NCBI GenBank assembly: GCA_023374045.1
Contig: CM041776.1
Span: forward strand, 123,161,733 to 123,225,732
DNA length: 64,000 nucleotides
Reading direction: 5' to 3'
Source: Limonium bicolor
Lineage: Eukaryota; Streptophyta; Magnoliopsida; Caryophyllales; Plumbaginaceae
Shown here: in pieces, positions 1 through 13,020 of the stretch
Layout of the letters: each line of letters starts with the position of its first letter
How positions within the stretch are numbered: position 1 is the stretch's first letter
Translations under genes and position numbers: made by a program
Notes under the pieces: generated by a model
Seen by the model: only the letters and a program-made list of their open reading frames with translations
Database searches by the model: none
Told to the model about the DNA's origin: nothing

Positions 1-1937
1 CTCTTTGCATTTTACACTTTGTTCTAATTCCATTTTACCATTCCAATTCATTTCTAAGCAACTACACTATCAATCCACAAGTCCAACACTCATTTTCCTA
101 AGTCTTGCACACTATTTCCTCATAACTTCTCCAATGCAATTTAACACTCTTTGCTACAGATTTTACACCCTAGTATTCTCATACTACAACTACTACTCCA
201 TGGTTACTAAACATCTCTACTCAACCCAATACACACCTTGGTTCTCCCATTCACCAAGTCATCCAAAAATGCATAATTCCTACCAAAATTTTGTCATAGT
301 TTACCTACAATTCTAACTTATCCACATACATCCTTTCTCACCAAATTCATTCCTAAACTAGCCACACCCATATAAGGGTCCTACCAGCAACCAAAGCAAA
401 ACTCAATTCATCAATACTTCCTCAAACACCAATACCAATACACATACACAATTTATTTGGCTCTAAGGCCTACAATTCAAATACTAGTTCACAATTACTC
501 AAACTTCCATAAACTACAATACTAATACAATATTTTGGGTTCTTTAATTAGTTTACCCATTCCCATTACTCTAATGCATTAAAATTTAGCATTAAGAAGG
601 AGCTCTTACCTTGAGCTTATAATTCCTTCTTTTCTTTTCCAATTCTGCTCCTTCTCTCTTTCTTGCACAAATCGGTCATATGGGGAATGAAGTTGCCAAA
701 CTCCATCCCAACACCCAAATTACACAAAAAAGATATAATTAAACTTATAATCCTTTAAAATAACACTAATCCAATGAAGGGTTTAAATTACCACAAGCTA
801 GGGTTTACCTTTAAGAATTTCCAAGAGGGGTTTTAGCCCTTGGTTCAAGAAGGTGATCCCACCACCATTGCAAGGTTGAAATGATGCTCAAAAGAGAGAG
901 AAAAATAGAGCATTACGAATGGGCAAAAATCGGTTACAAAGGAGAGTGAAGGGAACATGAGTTTTTCATGTAAATTTTTACCTTAATGGAGAGAGGAGAC
1001 TCCAAGCTTTGATTTGGTGCCATTTTCTCTTCAAATGGGCAAAACCCATGGAGATGAACTTCCTCATTTTGTGATTTTGAAAAGAGAGAATGGTAGAGAA
1101 TGATGAGAGGAGCAAGGATATGCGCTTATTTTTGCATTTGGAGTTCAAATGGAGCTTGAACATGGAGAAAAAGAGGGGCTGTCATGGATGGTTGGTGGAG
1201 CTCCAAAAATCGCCAGCTACAAGGGGAGAAGGAGAGAGAAATTGGCTGGGAGAGAGGAGGAAGGAAAGAGAATAGAGAAATGAGGAAGGAGAGGTGAGAG
1301 AAAAGGTAAAGTATCCCTTTTTACTTTTTCTCTTTTTGCTTTTTGACTTCTCTATTTAATTAGCTAGTTATGTGAGTGTGTGAGGGAGTTATTTAGCTCT
1401 TAAAAACCGGCCCCCTACAGTATTACTAGTTGGAGCGTTTTTTCGTCTTTTACAGAAAACGCTTGTTAGTTTACCCGGTTTTGGTACTATTCACTAACCG
1501 GGCCCGTTTTTTGGAATTTTCTCGTTTCTTTAATTTTATTGGTTATTAAGCTTCCATTAATGCTTAATTATTGTTATTTAATGATCTATAATTTTTACGG
1601 GTTCGTTTGACCACTCAAAGTCACGTTTTTGGGTTTTCTCGAAAACGTGCGCTAAGCTCTATTAGCTTGTAATACATTATTTGGATCCGTTTTCTTCGGG
1701 AATCGTTCCCGTACACTAATTAGGCATGAACAAGCCTTAGGAATCCACATAATACTCTAATCGAGGTCTCGTACCTCCTATGGTTATTTAACGCTTATTT
1801 AGTGTTTTTCGCTTTTAAAGCGTTTCTCCATTTCTTTTGGATTTATTTTTCCCTACCAATATTACTTAGGCACTATTAGGCCCTTAAATAAATATTAGAA
1901 TAATTTTAATCACTATATTTAAGTTCGGGGTATTTCA
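1..1937 (-). repeat. 3' LTR (truncated by window start) of large noncoding LTR retrotransposon, subfamily A
   Basis: The stretch matches 18146-20059 almost base for base in the same orientation, so the two are the LTR pair of one element. Read on the minus strand it starts TGAAATACCCC at 1937 and is preceded by a polypurine tract, which identifies it as the 3' LTR. It carries a near-perfect hairpin around 1622-1650 (CACGTTTTTG / CGAAAACGTG). The short ORFs in it are not conserved between the two copies and look fortuitous. The far end of the LTR lies outside the window. Confidence 0.85.
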
Positions 1938-1955
1938 ATCTACCCCCCCCTTAAG
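1938..1955 (-). promoter_or_regulatory. Polypurine tract of subfamily A element
   Basis: On the minus strand a G-rich purine run (CTTAAGGGGGGGGTAGAT) abuts the 3' LTR start. This is the position and composition of a plus-strand priming PPT. The same motif, slightly diverged, abuts the subfamily B LTR at 56005-56020, so the tract is shared by both subfamilies. Confidence 0.8.
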
Positions 1956-4900
1956 AAACTTTGCCCTCAAAGTTGCTCAAGGTTAAAGGTTTAATAATTC
2001 TACTCATTCAGACACATCTAATGCCAAAAGTCATACATTCCTCCTCCTTACACATTTCCAAATCCGTTACTCAAGGTCTCTACATACCATACCATGCAAG
2101 TATACTACAATTACTCCGATCTACATTATAACCAACCAACTGGTTTTACTCTACAAGGTTTATACACACATACTATGCAAAGCCATCCCAAGGCAATGCA
2201 TTACACACTACAATCCCGCAGGCACTCAGGTCATCTAGACACAGGACTTCTCTACGTCCCGCTGCCCTTGGAATAATACAACATGGTACACTACTATCAT
2301 TCTCCGGTATAAGCTTCCAACCAATCCTTAATCTCTAGTCTAAGGGAAATCCTTTCGCAACCACTAGTTAGAAATCTTTCTAAAACATAAAAACTCCAAA
2401 TTCCAATTTACGTTCATTACATCTATCCTATGCGTGATTCTTGTGACCACTTGAGGGGAGCTTTAAGAATCATTCGACCCTGATGTGATCAGCATCCGTG
2501 TTGAACTATCTTTCCACTCCAATTTGTGTTCGGTTTCCCTTGATCTGATCAAGATCAAGTTTGACTTCCCACATCAGTTTCAAACAATCAAATAATTCAA
2601 TTATTTCCATTTTCTATCTTTTTACTCTTCCTAGTCATAATTACAAATTCATACATCTCTAAAGGATGGAATTCAGTCCATCAATCATCCTTAATCTACT
2701 TCCAAATACTTTACTTCGAGATTCAATGCCTAGGGGCTCATTTCATCGACTTTCACTACTTTCATCCATTACTCTCCATCATCTCAAATATTCTAACTAA
2801 GGAATACGATACCTACGGAATCCAGTCGTACTCAATTTGCTTCCAATAACTTACCTATGAATCCACTACTCATGGGCTTCATTCATCAACTACTCACTAA
2901 CATTTTGTACTATTTCTTAGAGGATACAATACTTGTGGAGCTCCGTCCACTACTCATTCTCAATTGTCTCAAAACATCTTCTAGGTTCTACGTCAGTTTT
3001 ATACCGACTCATGCATTGTAATGCCATGTCTAACATCAAATAGACATACAATAGGGATTATCATTTCCCCAAGAGTTTCTCTACTCTTCTTTACCAATAC
3101 TCTCACACTGGAGTTACAAGATGGTTATATTCATCCTATGGTATTCTCATCTCTCGTGCCTAATTACCACCATTACAATATGAATGAATACGTATATTTA
3201 TTTAACATAAGTACCAATCATCAATTCAATTCTCATTTGTGCTATGCACATTATAGTTTACGTGTTTTATATGTGAGATTTACACTAAGCGGTTTTCGCT
3301 CTACCCCCTTAAAAGGGATTAAGCCCACGTAATCTACCATATGTTATTATTGAACACTGGTTCACTAAATTCGAGCACTCTAAAGCATTTTAGCTTCCCT
3401 ACGGTCTATTACTCAATGTATTCTGGTCAAAATATCTCTTCCATACCAATGGTTTAGTCCTTGCACCAAGAATTCTTATAGGAGTTTATTTAACTCATAA
3501 TTAATTCGGTTCTAGCCTATCAGGCTCCAAGGCATTGATAGCCATTCTCTCATACTTACTAGGTGTATTAAACCTCTTAGCTAGGGCCCACTAGCTTCTG
3601 CTACGCGACCCTGATAACTTGGGTTATTCGCCCTTCTTGTTATCCTTAACATGCTATACATCGCCTTTTATCCCTCTATTGGGGGAATAAGGTTTATTAA
3701 ACAAGTGTGGTATTCTTTTACCGTGCTTGGACTCAATGAGTTTAGACTTATAACCAGCTATCTGACAATATATTATACATACTACTCGTACTCCCATGAT
3801 TATTCACTAAGTTCCTCTGACTTATTGTCAGGTGAGGTTAAGTCACTACTTAGTTGTAGTGCTTCCTCTGTTGTCAATAGCTTCTGAATCATACCAGTTT
3901 TTCTGGTTTAGTACAAGTGTTCTTTACTTGTATGACCTTGCATTTTATATGCGTCGGTCATATTGACCCTCTTAAGTCTCCTTTCAGCTTTTATCCCAAT
4001 GGAATTCACATCTTGTGATTGCTGGTGTGTTTTACACTCTTCGTGCTTCTTTGGCCTTAGGCCGCACGGTTTGTTTCTAAGCTTTTGCTTAACTAGCTTC
4101 TGCCCTAATCGTTGGTGAAACGAAGGATTTACTACGATTTACATTTTCCATATTCCTAGTTATCCTACTAGATCATTAGCTGCACAAGTGCAATACCAAA
4201 ACACTCAGTCATACAGAGTGCAGAGGCGTAAACGCTTGTTAGTAAATCTCTTATGTGATCGCAATAGGAATAAATACTTCTGCCTGTTATCTCGTGTTTA
4301 CAACTCTATGTCATTGTCTAACTACTTCCTCATAGCGGTCGCTTGTTGCGCACCATATTCTTACTCCTTATACAACATTGTTTTTATGGTCCCTGTTACT
4401 GTGGTAGCTTATCTTTACTCATTGTCATTGTCATTGGCACCATTTCCTTATGGTGTGAATACACCGAGGGTTTGCTCTGTTCGTGTGTATGACGGTTGTC
4501 GTAGCATAACGCAATGTTATTATCTTTCCAACGTGGAGATGTTTTATTTCAATTTAGGTTTCATGTGTAGGTTAGCTTACCTCACATTACTTCATCATTT
4601 ATGACACAATCTGCCAAATCTCTTGATTGACCAAGGATAAAGTGATTTACCGGGTTATAAGCTCTCTTGAGCGTTGGTCCTTCGTGGTGTCCAATGTGCA
4701 TTCACATTGATTGTTTTTGACAATTACTGTCTTCCCAGTGCTGAACATTGGTTATAGGCTCTAGCTGTGCAGTTTTACTTTGTATGTACATCACCAGGAC
4801 ATCCCAAGGGACTTCAAGGGTTTTCTGGTCCCGTTCTCCAATTGAAGTGTATTCTAACACTAATAAAAGAAAGTTCTTGTTGAGAGGTTGTTTCCACTCA

Positions 4901-7805
4901 TAGGTATCATGACAAGGTTTACTATGTTGGTCTTTGTTTATGTACTTCCGCCGTTCATTCAATGATTCACCATGTGCTTGGTTACATATGGAGTATACTT
5001 ACTCATTCGAGTCTTAATGGTTTGGAAATCTCTTTTCCTTATTCGATTGCCTCTTGGCCATATTTACACACGCGAGCTTTGTTGTTATGGTATATGGAAG
5101 CCTTTTTCTAAGGGTTCACATCATCACCGCATTAGTGGTCTTTGGTTAATGAGAGGTACCTTTCCTTGGGTTTCTCGTAGTGTCCAAGTGTGGACTAGAC
5201 CAGTGTTGGCATTATCACGATTCTTATGCCTCTGTGGTACCATTGCTACAGAAGGCATGAAGGGCAATTAAAAGCTTCGTCAACTTTACACTAGACTGAT
5301 GCTCTAGTGACAGTGACACTGAGGTAGCCATTACTCCAAGCCACTTATGATGTTGAGCTCAAATTGGGTGGTTCAGTCGTCGATTTATTTGTCGTATGAA
5401 GCAATATCTCTTGCAAGTCTTGTTATGAAAAGGTGTGGGTTTTACAACCATTTAAGTTTACACAACGTAATTGGTTTATGGCTTTTGAGCCTTATTGCTG
5501 CGAGCTATGCTCCTCCAAGGCTGTTCATACATGTTTCCACCTCCTTGTATGCCATCATAGGGTTGAAGGTGTTTACTGGGCTCCATGGCAAGTTGTTGCA
5601 TCACGTTTCCGTTCATGGGAGGCCCTTTAGGCAATCTGGTGCTAATGAGTGCCTTTTAGTGGCTGAGGGTATTTCCTGTTAAGTGAAATCCCTTCGGTGT
5701 CCTAACCGAGTGTTCGTTCCAGCTCTCGCACTCTTATCATGACGCTTTGTTTGACTGTTGTCAATCTAGACACCCTTCAAGGATTGCTCCTGGGTGTTGT
5801 TGGTTACGCCGTTACATCCGACTAATGCTCACGATATGTTGTATTAGCTATATCGCCTTGCGGTATTGTATTTGAACTATCTCCTTTAGGGTTATAACGT
5901 CTCCCGTCCTTGGGTTGACTGTTTATACCTTCTCCTAGTGTTCTTGACTAGGTTAAAATCCTCTCCAATGATGGATTATGCTCCCTAGTCTTCTTTGTAT
6001 TTGTTTTTGGGAATTCCGTCCCGTTTGTTGAACATCATTGTGTTCACGTTAGGCATTTGCCTTACTGTGTTCAAGCTGGGTATCCCTTCCAACTGTCATG
6101 TATTTGCTTGAAGTCTTTGAGACCTATCCAATGTCTATACTTATTAGTCTGCGCTCTTTGCGCTTCCTAATCCTCATCCCATATCTTCAGATGGTTTCTC
6201 TGAGTTCTTTATACTTATTTCTTAGCTGAGTTCCTTCTCCTTGATTGTCTGAGGTGTCCAGCTGTCCTGCTTGCATTTACTCATGGTCCGTAGAACTTTG
6301 TTGACTACTTCCCGTGTTTCGTACACTACATGAATACATACGTGGGGTACCTTGTTGATACGTTACCACTTACCCGACTATCTGTCAGGCCCGCAAGCTC
6401 CTTTGGAGTGCGGTCGTCCCACATCCCGTATTTGGGTACACTCGTAGTGCTCGCCACACGCCTAGGTGAAGTATTCTATTGTCAACTCCTCTTGTATCAT
6501 TCTATGATACTCACCGTAATTCTGTTGGTTTGGTTTTAAAATCCGAGGTTTAAAAGAAGGGTTGTGGTTTTGAAAGAAAAATTTGGGTTTTGAAATAACA
6601 GTTCGGTGTTAAAAGAAGTTCTTCATGGCGTAGCCATGTCTGAGGTCTTGACCAAGTCCAGCTTCTCGCTGACTGGTATGTTCTTAATACAATGGTCGGG
6701 CCGTTAGGCCTTTCCAAGGTTCCATTCTTCCAGTTTTAAGGATGTGTGATCCTGTAGTTGTTTCATTGCGGTCATAGTACATTACTAAGTACTTGTGGTG
6801 TGTTAAGGTTACTCTACATGTTCCTGTTGTTACTGCACTTGCTGTGGCAAGTGCGTGGTACAGATGGTTTTTGGGTAAACCTATACCGATCACGGTATGG
6901 TTTTCACTCGTATTTGGTAGTCTTGTCGACTATTTCTTTGATTTATTGATCCTTTACTAGGGTTAATCAATCTTCTGAGCAATTTCTCAGTGAGTTTGAC
7001 ATGGTTGTCATTGACCAGGGTACTTCTCCAATCCTTGGGGATCCTTATTTATTTGCCTTGTGTTTTTCTTTGTTGCTCGTTCCCACACATTTACTGTGGT
7101 TACTGAGCCTTAGCTTGTTTAGGCACTACTCCTGTAGTCCTGTCGGATTATATCCTGTGAATATTTTCGTAGCTGTCTGAGCTAGGTCGGCCAGGTCTTG
7201 TAACCTTTTTGGCATTGTAGTTTGGAGTTAGCCACTCCCGACTATGTCCTTAGTCAGCTAGCATACCGTTAATGGTGTTATTTAGCTATTACTGTCTCGT
7301 AGACTTGTGTCTCGGGTTTTATTACTGTACCTTCTTCCGCTCCGTTGCACACTTAGTGCTTTTCCTGCTGCTGGTTGACTAGCCAGGTTTTGCGACTGCT
7401 AAGCATGTCGCCCCATGCTGTTGTAAGTTGTAGCCTCCTTATGGTTGGAGTACTCGTTCTACCGCCATTAAGTGCGGGTATTGTTGTTCAACCGGGAACC
7501 ATCTCCGGGACTTCCAATTCTTGGAATCTACTATATGTCGGTTCTTGTTTACCATACGGTGGTTTCACAACTGCCAGATCGGGTTTCCCCGAGTATGAGA
7601 GGTCTTTCCTTCTCTCTGGCGTCCTTTCCCAAGTTATACAATGGGGATGCGGTGGGCGGGACTGATATTGTAGGTATCCGGTACACACCGGGAGTTCCTA
7701 ACTAGCGTATCTCTAACGCTATCACTCAGCCTTAAGCCCTAAGCTTCTAATTCCTAACTCGGTATTTCCTAAACTCGGTATTTCCAGTCATCAGAGCGAT
7801 ACTTC
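1956..7805 (-). mobile_element. Internal region of a large LTR retrotransposon, no recognisable gag-pol (LARD-like)
   Basis: This 5.9-kb stretch lies between a PPT and a PBS, so it is the internal domain of the minus-strand element. In no frame do I find a zinc knuckle, protease, reverse transcriptase, RNase H or integrase motif, and the longest open frames are about 140 codons on either strand. That is the architecture of a large retrotransposon derivative (LARD), a non-autonomous element that depends on proteins made elsewhere. One block (about 2394-2600) is clearly homologous to 56821-57005 next to the PPT of the subfamily B element. Strongly decayed coding sequence cannot be excluded by eye. 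Confidence 0.65.
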
Positions 7806-7817
7806 GCTCTGATACCA
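7806..7817 (-). promoter_or_regulatory. Primer binding site, initiator Met tRNA type
   Basis: The minus strand reads TGGTATCAGAGC a few bases after the 5' LTR end (GGGGTGTTA). This is the usual plant PBS complementary to the 3' end of initiator methionine tRNA. It fixes the orientation of the element and shows that the LTR lies at higher coordinates. Confidence 0.9.
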
Positions 7818-8043
7818 CTTTTTTTAACACCCCTACCACTAATACCGTCATTACCGTCCAATCACCTCGTACTTACATACATTCGCAGCGGATACTTACC
7901 TACACAACGGTGGGTGATACAATGTCGCTAGCCACCCACGTGACTAACCAGACCTACTACTACATACAGCATCGGTCTGATGAACCGGAATAACCGAGTA
8001 CTACACAATTACAATCCATACTCCACTTACCAACCAAGTACTA

Positions 8044-9216
8044 CAATACAATACAATACAATACAATACAATACAATACAATACAATACAATACAATACA
8101 ATACAATACAATACAATACAATACAATACAATACATACAATACATACAATACAATACAATACAATACAATACAATACAATACAATACAATACAATACAAT
8201 ACAATACATACATACAATACAATACAATACAACATACAATACAATACACATACAATACAATACAATACAATACAATACAATACAATACATACAATGCAAT
8301 ACAATACAATGCAATACAATACAATCACAATACAATGCATACAATACATCAATACAATACAATACAAGACAATACATACAATACAATACATACAATACAA
8401 TACAATACAATACAATACAACAATACAATACAATACATACAATACAATACAATACAATACAATACAACAATACAACAATACAATACAATACATACAAGAC
8501 AATACAATACAATACAATACAAATACAAGACATACAATACAATACAATACATACAATACAATACAATACATACATACAATACAATACAATACAATACATA
8601 CAAGACATACAAGACAATCAAGACAACAATACAATACAATACAATCCAATACAATACAATACAATACAATACAATCAATACAAATACAATACAATACAAT
8701 ACATACAATACATACAATACAAGACAATACAATACAATACAACTACAATACAATACAATACAATACAATCATACAAGACAATACAATACAATACAATACA
8801 AACAATACAATACAATACAACAATACAACAATACAATACAATACAATACAATACAATACAATACAACAATACAATACAACAATACAATACATACAATACA
8901 ATACAATACAATACAATACAATACAATACAATACAATACAATACAATACAATACAAGACAATACAATACAATACAACACAAACAATACAAACACAATACA
9001 ATACAACACAATACAATACAATACAATACAATACAATACAATACATAACAACAATACAATACAATACATACAATACAATACAATACAATACAATACATAC
9101 AATACAATACAATACAATACAATACAATACAATACAATACAATACAATACAATACAATACAATACAATACAATACAATACAATACAATACAATACAATAC
9201 AATACAATACAATACA
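8044..9216. repeat. (AATAC)n pentanucleotide microsatellite, about 1.2 kb
   Basis: Nearly pure tandem AATAC/ATACA units, with scattered one-base gains or losses (CATACATA, AACAATAC, AAGACAATAC) that become denser in the middle third. Because the unit is five bases, all frames stay open over long stretches and give artificial proteins of repeated IQYNT or YCIVL; these are not genes. The array interrupts LTR sequence whose flanks match the solo LTR near 24290-24400, so it grew inside the LTR, about 230 bp from the primer binding site. Confidence 0.97.
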
Positions 9217-10321
9217 CTGAGTTTACTAAGATCCAAATCCAAATTCAATAACAAAAATTCTTTCAAGTTTATACATACTCAATAAGAGTCTAGCATCTAC
9301 CCATTCCTCACAAACTACTTACTTTCCAAATACAAAAGGGTGTACCGCTTGGTACACTTCTACATCAAAGGCTACAAGCCTTGTACGATTCTCTACTACT
9401 GTAGACACCAAATATTCTCACCCCGTAAAGCAAATTCCAACATAAGAAACACAATAAGAGGGGTTATCGCCTTTCTTTGTCAAAACGTATCAACGTGCGT
9501 GCCAAAACAAAACCATCGTTTTATAGTCTTTTTCAAAGCATTTCATATAAACACGATTTTGCAAAAATGAATTTCCAACGACAATACGGTTCTACGCCCG
9601 TCCCTTTTGTTTTATTCACTTATTTTATTGTTGCTTATTTGTTTAATTATTATGTTATCTTTTGTTCTCAGTTTGTTACGTATTTATTGCTACCTTTTAT
9701 AGTCTTCTAGCATTTACTTTTTATCATCACCATTTTCATTGTTATGTATATCATTTTATACACTTTTTCACTATTATTTTCCATATTAGTATACTTCATT
9801 TTATTGTCTATTTGGTTAAACTTCATCTTATTTCATTTTATTTTTATTACTCATTCATTTCATCATATTTACCATCACTTGTACATATCTAATTCAATTT
9901 CCTTTTTACAACATTCACTTGTATATTATCATACTAGTACTATTTCTTCATTTCATGTACTTATCTTTATGTTATTTTATATTTGATTTGTTTTGTATTT
10001 TATTATTTTCATCCCATAATTTCACAACTTATAAGAAGAAAACAATTCATTTTACTAGATTAAATTCTTTCGTCTTACTGTACATTTACATGGTAAACAC
10101 TAGCGTTTTAAAAGGATTATTCAGTTTGAAGTATAGCATTAGTGTATTTTGTCTTACTTATACATTGAGCTTTGAGGAAGCATAGTTGGTTATTACGTTC
10201 ATTGAGGAAGCAGCAGATCCTGAGTTCATATCACAATTGGATCATGGGGCGTTTTTGTTTTCATGCAGATCACTTGGAAGCTTTATTATTTTTTCCTACG
10301 TTAATAGACTAAATTCCATCA

Positions 10322-10410
10322 TAGCTTGACTGGTTAATATGCATCATGGACAAAGCAAATGACTTGGGTTCGAATCCTGTCATGAGTAAGACTGGGTTTT
10401 ATTTTATTTA
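10322..10410 (+). repeat. tRNA-like Pol III promoter head, possible SINE
   Basis: A box-A-like TAGCTTGACTGG (10322-10333, one mismatch to consensus) and a perfect B box GGTTCGAATCC (10367-10377) are separated by 33 bases, the spacing found in tRNA genes. A T-rich tail (about 10396-10415) follows. The acceptor-stem halves do not pair, so it is not a working tRNA gene. A short tRNA-derived SINE or an old tRNA pseudogene fits best; no target duplication was confirmed. Confidence 0.4.
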
Positions 10411-10504
10411 TTTTTTTCCTTTTCTTCTTCGAGCAGACCCAAAGGTAGCCTAACTCGGGTCCTGAGATCCGATCCATTTACCCATTCACAACAATAAAAA
10501 ACCC

Positions 10505-13020
10505 TAGGTCTTTTCTTATAAAAACGTCATTGTAGTGATCGATCTGCCCTAATCCAGTCGACCTCCTTCTTCTATTTCTTCAAAACGATCGAATCTAAAA
10601 ACCCGAACATCTAAACCAGAGCGGTAGCCATTGGACCTGCTTCGTCTTGCTCACCCCACCTCCATTCTCTTCGAGTTTTTCCATGCTTATCCGCCTCAGT
10701 TTCTTCTTTTTCTTCCTGAGTCCTGATTCTCTTATTTTCCATCGATCTCCCTCAGTGCAAGACCCTAAACCTTTTCTTCTCCAGTCGTTCTCCATTCACC
10801 ATCAGCCTCCATTTTCGAAACGAAGAAAAAAACCCTAAACTACAAGGGCAGCCTCCTCCAGTTTTCTTCTTCCCCGATAAGCTCTTCATCCATCGATCTT
10901 CAAACAAAAAACCAGAGAACAATCCTTTGCTTCATCTGAAAACAAAATCAAGAATGCCCTAAGCAGCAGCAGACACCACCACCTTTCTTCTTCGGTTTTT
11001 TTCTCTTCTCCTCTCAACGATTCCCTTTTCTTCATCCTCTTCAACAGAAACCGGCCCCCATCTGCCCTGTAATAAGAAAATTGTCGACACCCCATTCGAA
11101 AGTCCTCTCTGCCAAAACCGTTACCATCAACACTACTCCACAACTGGAAAATCTCCCTGCACACCTCTATTGTCTTGTTCGAGTTTGCATGAACCCGTTA
11201 CAAGATGGTTCTCCATTCTGAGTACCCGAATTGGTTTTCAAAATCTATTTGTTTCGGTTTAAACAATCGGCTGTATATTGTAGTTTTGTGCGACCCTGGT
11301 GTTGAGACTTTGAGCTATGTGCTTTGAACATCATGGTTACACGGAGGGGTACCCTTCAGGCTCTCCCGTTTGTACTTTCGGGCTTCAATATATTGGAAGC
11401 CTTGGGGGTCTGAGTATTTGAGTGAATAGATTTTGGGTTTGTACGTGTCTGTTGTTACCGAATTAGAGTCCCTTGGCGTTTAACCTGGACTTCTAGCTTC
11501 CACCACTGGCCTGGTTTGAAGTAATCCTAGGTTGACATTGTCAAGTGTGTGTCTGATAATTTTCATCTTCGATATGCAGGAGCAACACTTGCACTTGTTT
11601 ATTACCTGTTATTTTTCTATTACTGCACTTTCGTCATTTATCTATACCTGTTTCTTCATTGCTCTTCTCTCATTTTCTATGTTTTCATTTGAGACATGCG
11701 TACACTCAATGAACACCGAATCCAAAGTGGGCACCAACATGAACGTTTATTTTTGTAATCGACATCGGTGCAGTGACAAGCATGTCCATGAGTTGCTACT
11801 TACACTCTTGTTGTTGTCTATCAAATTATCTTGACGGTGATATTCCCTGGTTGTCCTCGTATCTTTGTGTTAGCTTTGTGAATCTACCAGTGTACGAATG
11901 TAGATTCAAAGTAATTGGGTTGATAAAAAAATCGGAGGCCAGCAACCACAACTCTCACGAGTGAAGTTTGAACTCTTAAGCCATCCATTGTATTATCACG
12001 GTTTCGTTTTTCATTTTGGCTAACGGTAGCTTGTGTGCTTCTCTTTGCCTCCATGTTACGATCTGTTGTGTCTTATTTTGCAGGAAATCATCATTCTCCA
12101 TCTCGGTATTTCATCTCTAATCCTTACTACTTATGAACTCAGAGCTCAAGACGTGTATATGTGGGATGTGTATGTTTAAATCATGTTATGCTAACTGAAT
12201 TATGGTGTCATTACGAGTTCTTTCAGTTTGTTGCTCTTAACTACTTGTACAGAACTGTATAGTGTTATTTCTCTACTGTGCAAAAGTTTAAACCAAGTGG
12301 AAAATCATGTGGGGATCATCTCAACTTTGTTCGGTATAGTCTCTGCAAGAATTATGTATATTGTACTTCCTCCGTGTATGACATTGCTCCTTTTGAGTTT
12401 GATTTGAAAACTCTTTGGCTGGGGGAGTCCTCCTCTCCTTGCTCCGGTGTTGCTCTAGAAATCTGGGAAGTTCGTTTTGAAATGTGCTTATTCCATTCGC
12501 TACCCATACTGCCATGGTTCAGTTTGTTTTTTTAATATGTGGTTGTTAAAATCTTAATTGCCTATCTTGTGCCTTGAATAAGATTCTGACTCATGGCTGT
12601 TTTACTCCCTTCTAATCTTGACGAGGCACCCCTCTTATTGAGCCTCGGGTTTTGAATGGCTGCGCACTGGAGATGGGGATTCGGTTTGTTAATCAAGTTG
12701 CTTACAACATTAGCTTTGTCCCCTCATGCATTGATGTCGGTTCAAGAATTACATTGCCTCTGGTACACGTGCAATTTGTTGGACTTAAACCGAGCGCACA
12801 CACCTTGCTGTTGGGATCTGATTTTGAGCTAAGCTTGTGAACTTGGGCCTTATCATTTTGCTTCTTGTATGGTGTTGTTTCAATTCGTATAACATGTGCA
12901 CTTGATTAATTTTTTTATTATTTATTCAAACTTTACAACATGAATATATTCACTTTTTCATGTATATATATATATATATGTATTTTATTGTTAATGTCTT
13001 TATACTAAGCTCTAGTTATT
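10505..13020 (+). other. Gene-like but noncoding stretch inside the nested insertion
   Basis: A TATA-like CTTATAAAAACG near 10516 is followed by a long CT-rich, AAACCCTAA-containing leader-like stretch (10540-11160) and several polypyrimidine-AG sites such as GATATGCAG near 11580 and TTTTGCAG near 12084. No frame longer than about 100 codons shows recognisable protein similarity. It may be the promoter and transcribed part of the inserted LTR rather than a host gene. Confidence 0.3.

Noticed and set aside
4188..4604. 138-codon plus-strand frame
   Set aside because: Antisense to the element, no recognisable motif, codon pattern like noncoding DNA.
8044..9216. Telomere-like array
   Set aside because: The unit is AATAC, not the plant telomere unit TTTAGGG, and it lies inside an LTR.
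7980..9266. Long open frames on both strands (up to 423 codons)
   Set aside because: They translate the AATAC microsatellite into repeated IQYNT or YCIVL; a five-base unit keeps all frames open. Not genes.
10322..10395. Functional tRNA gene
   Set aside because: Box spacing is right but the acceptor and anticodon stems do not pair and the A box has a mismatch.
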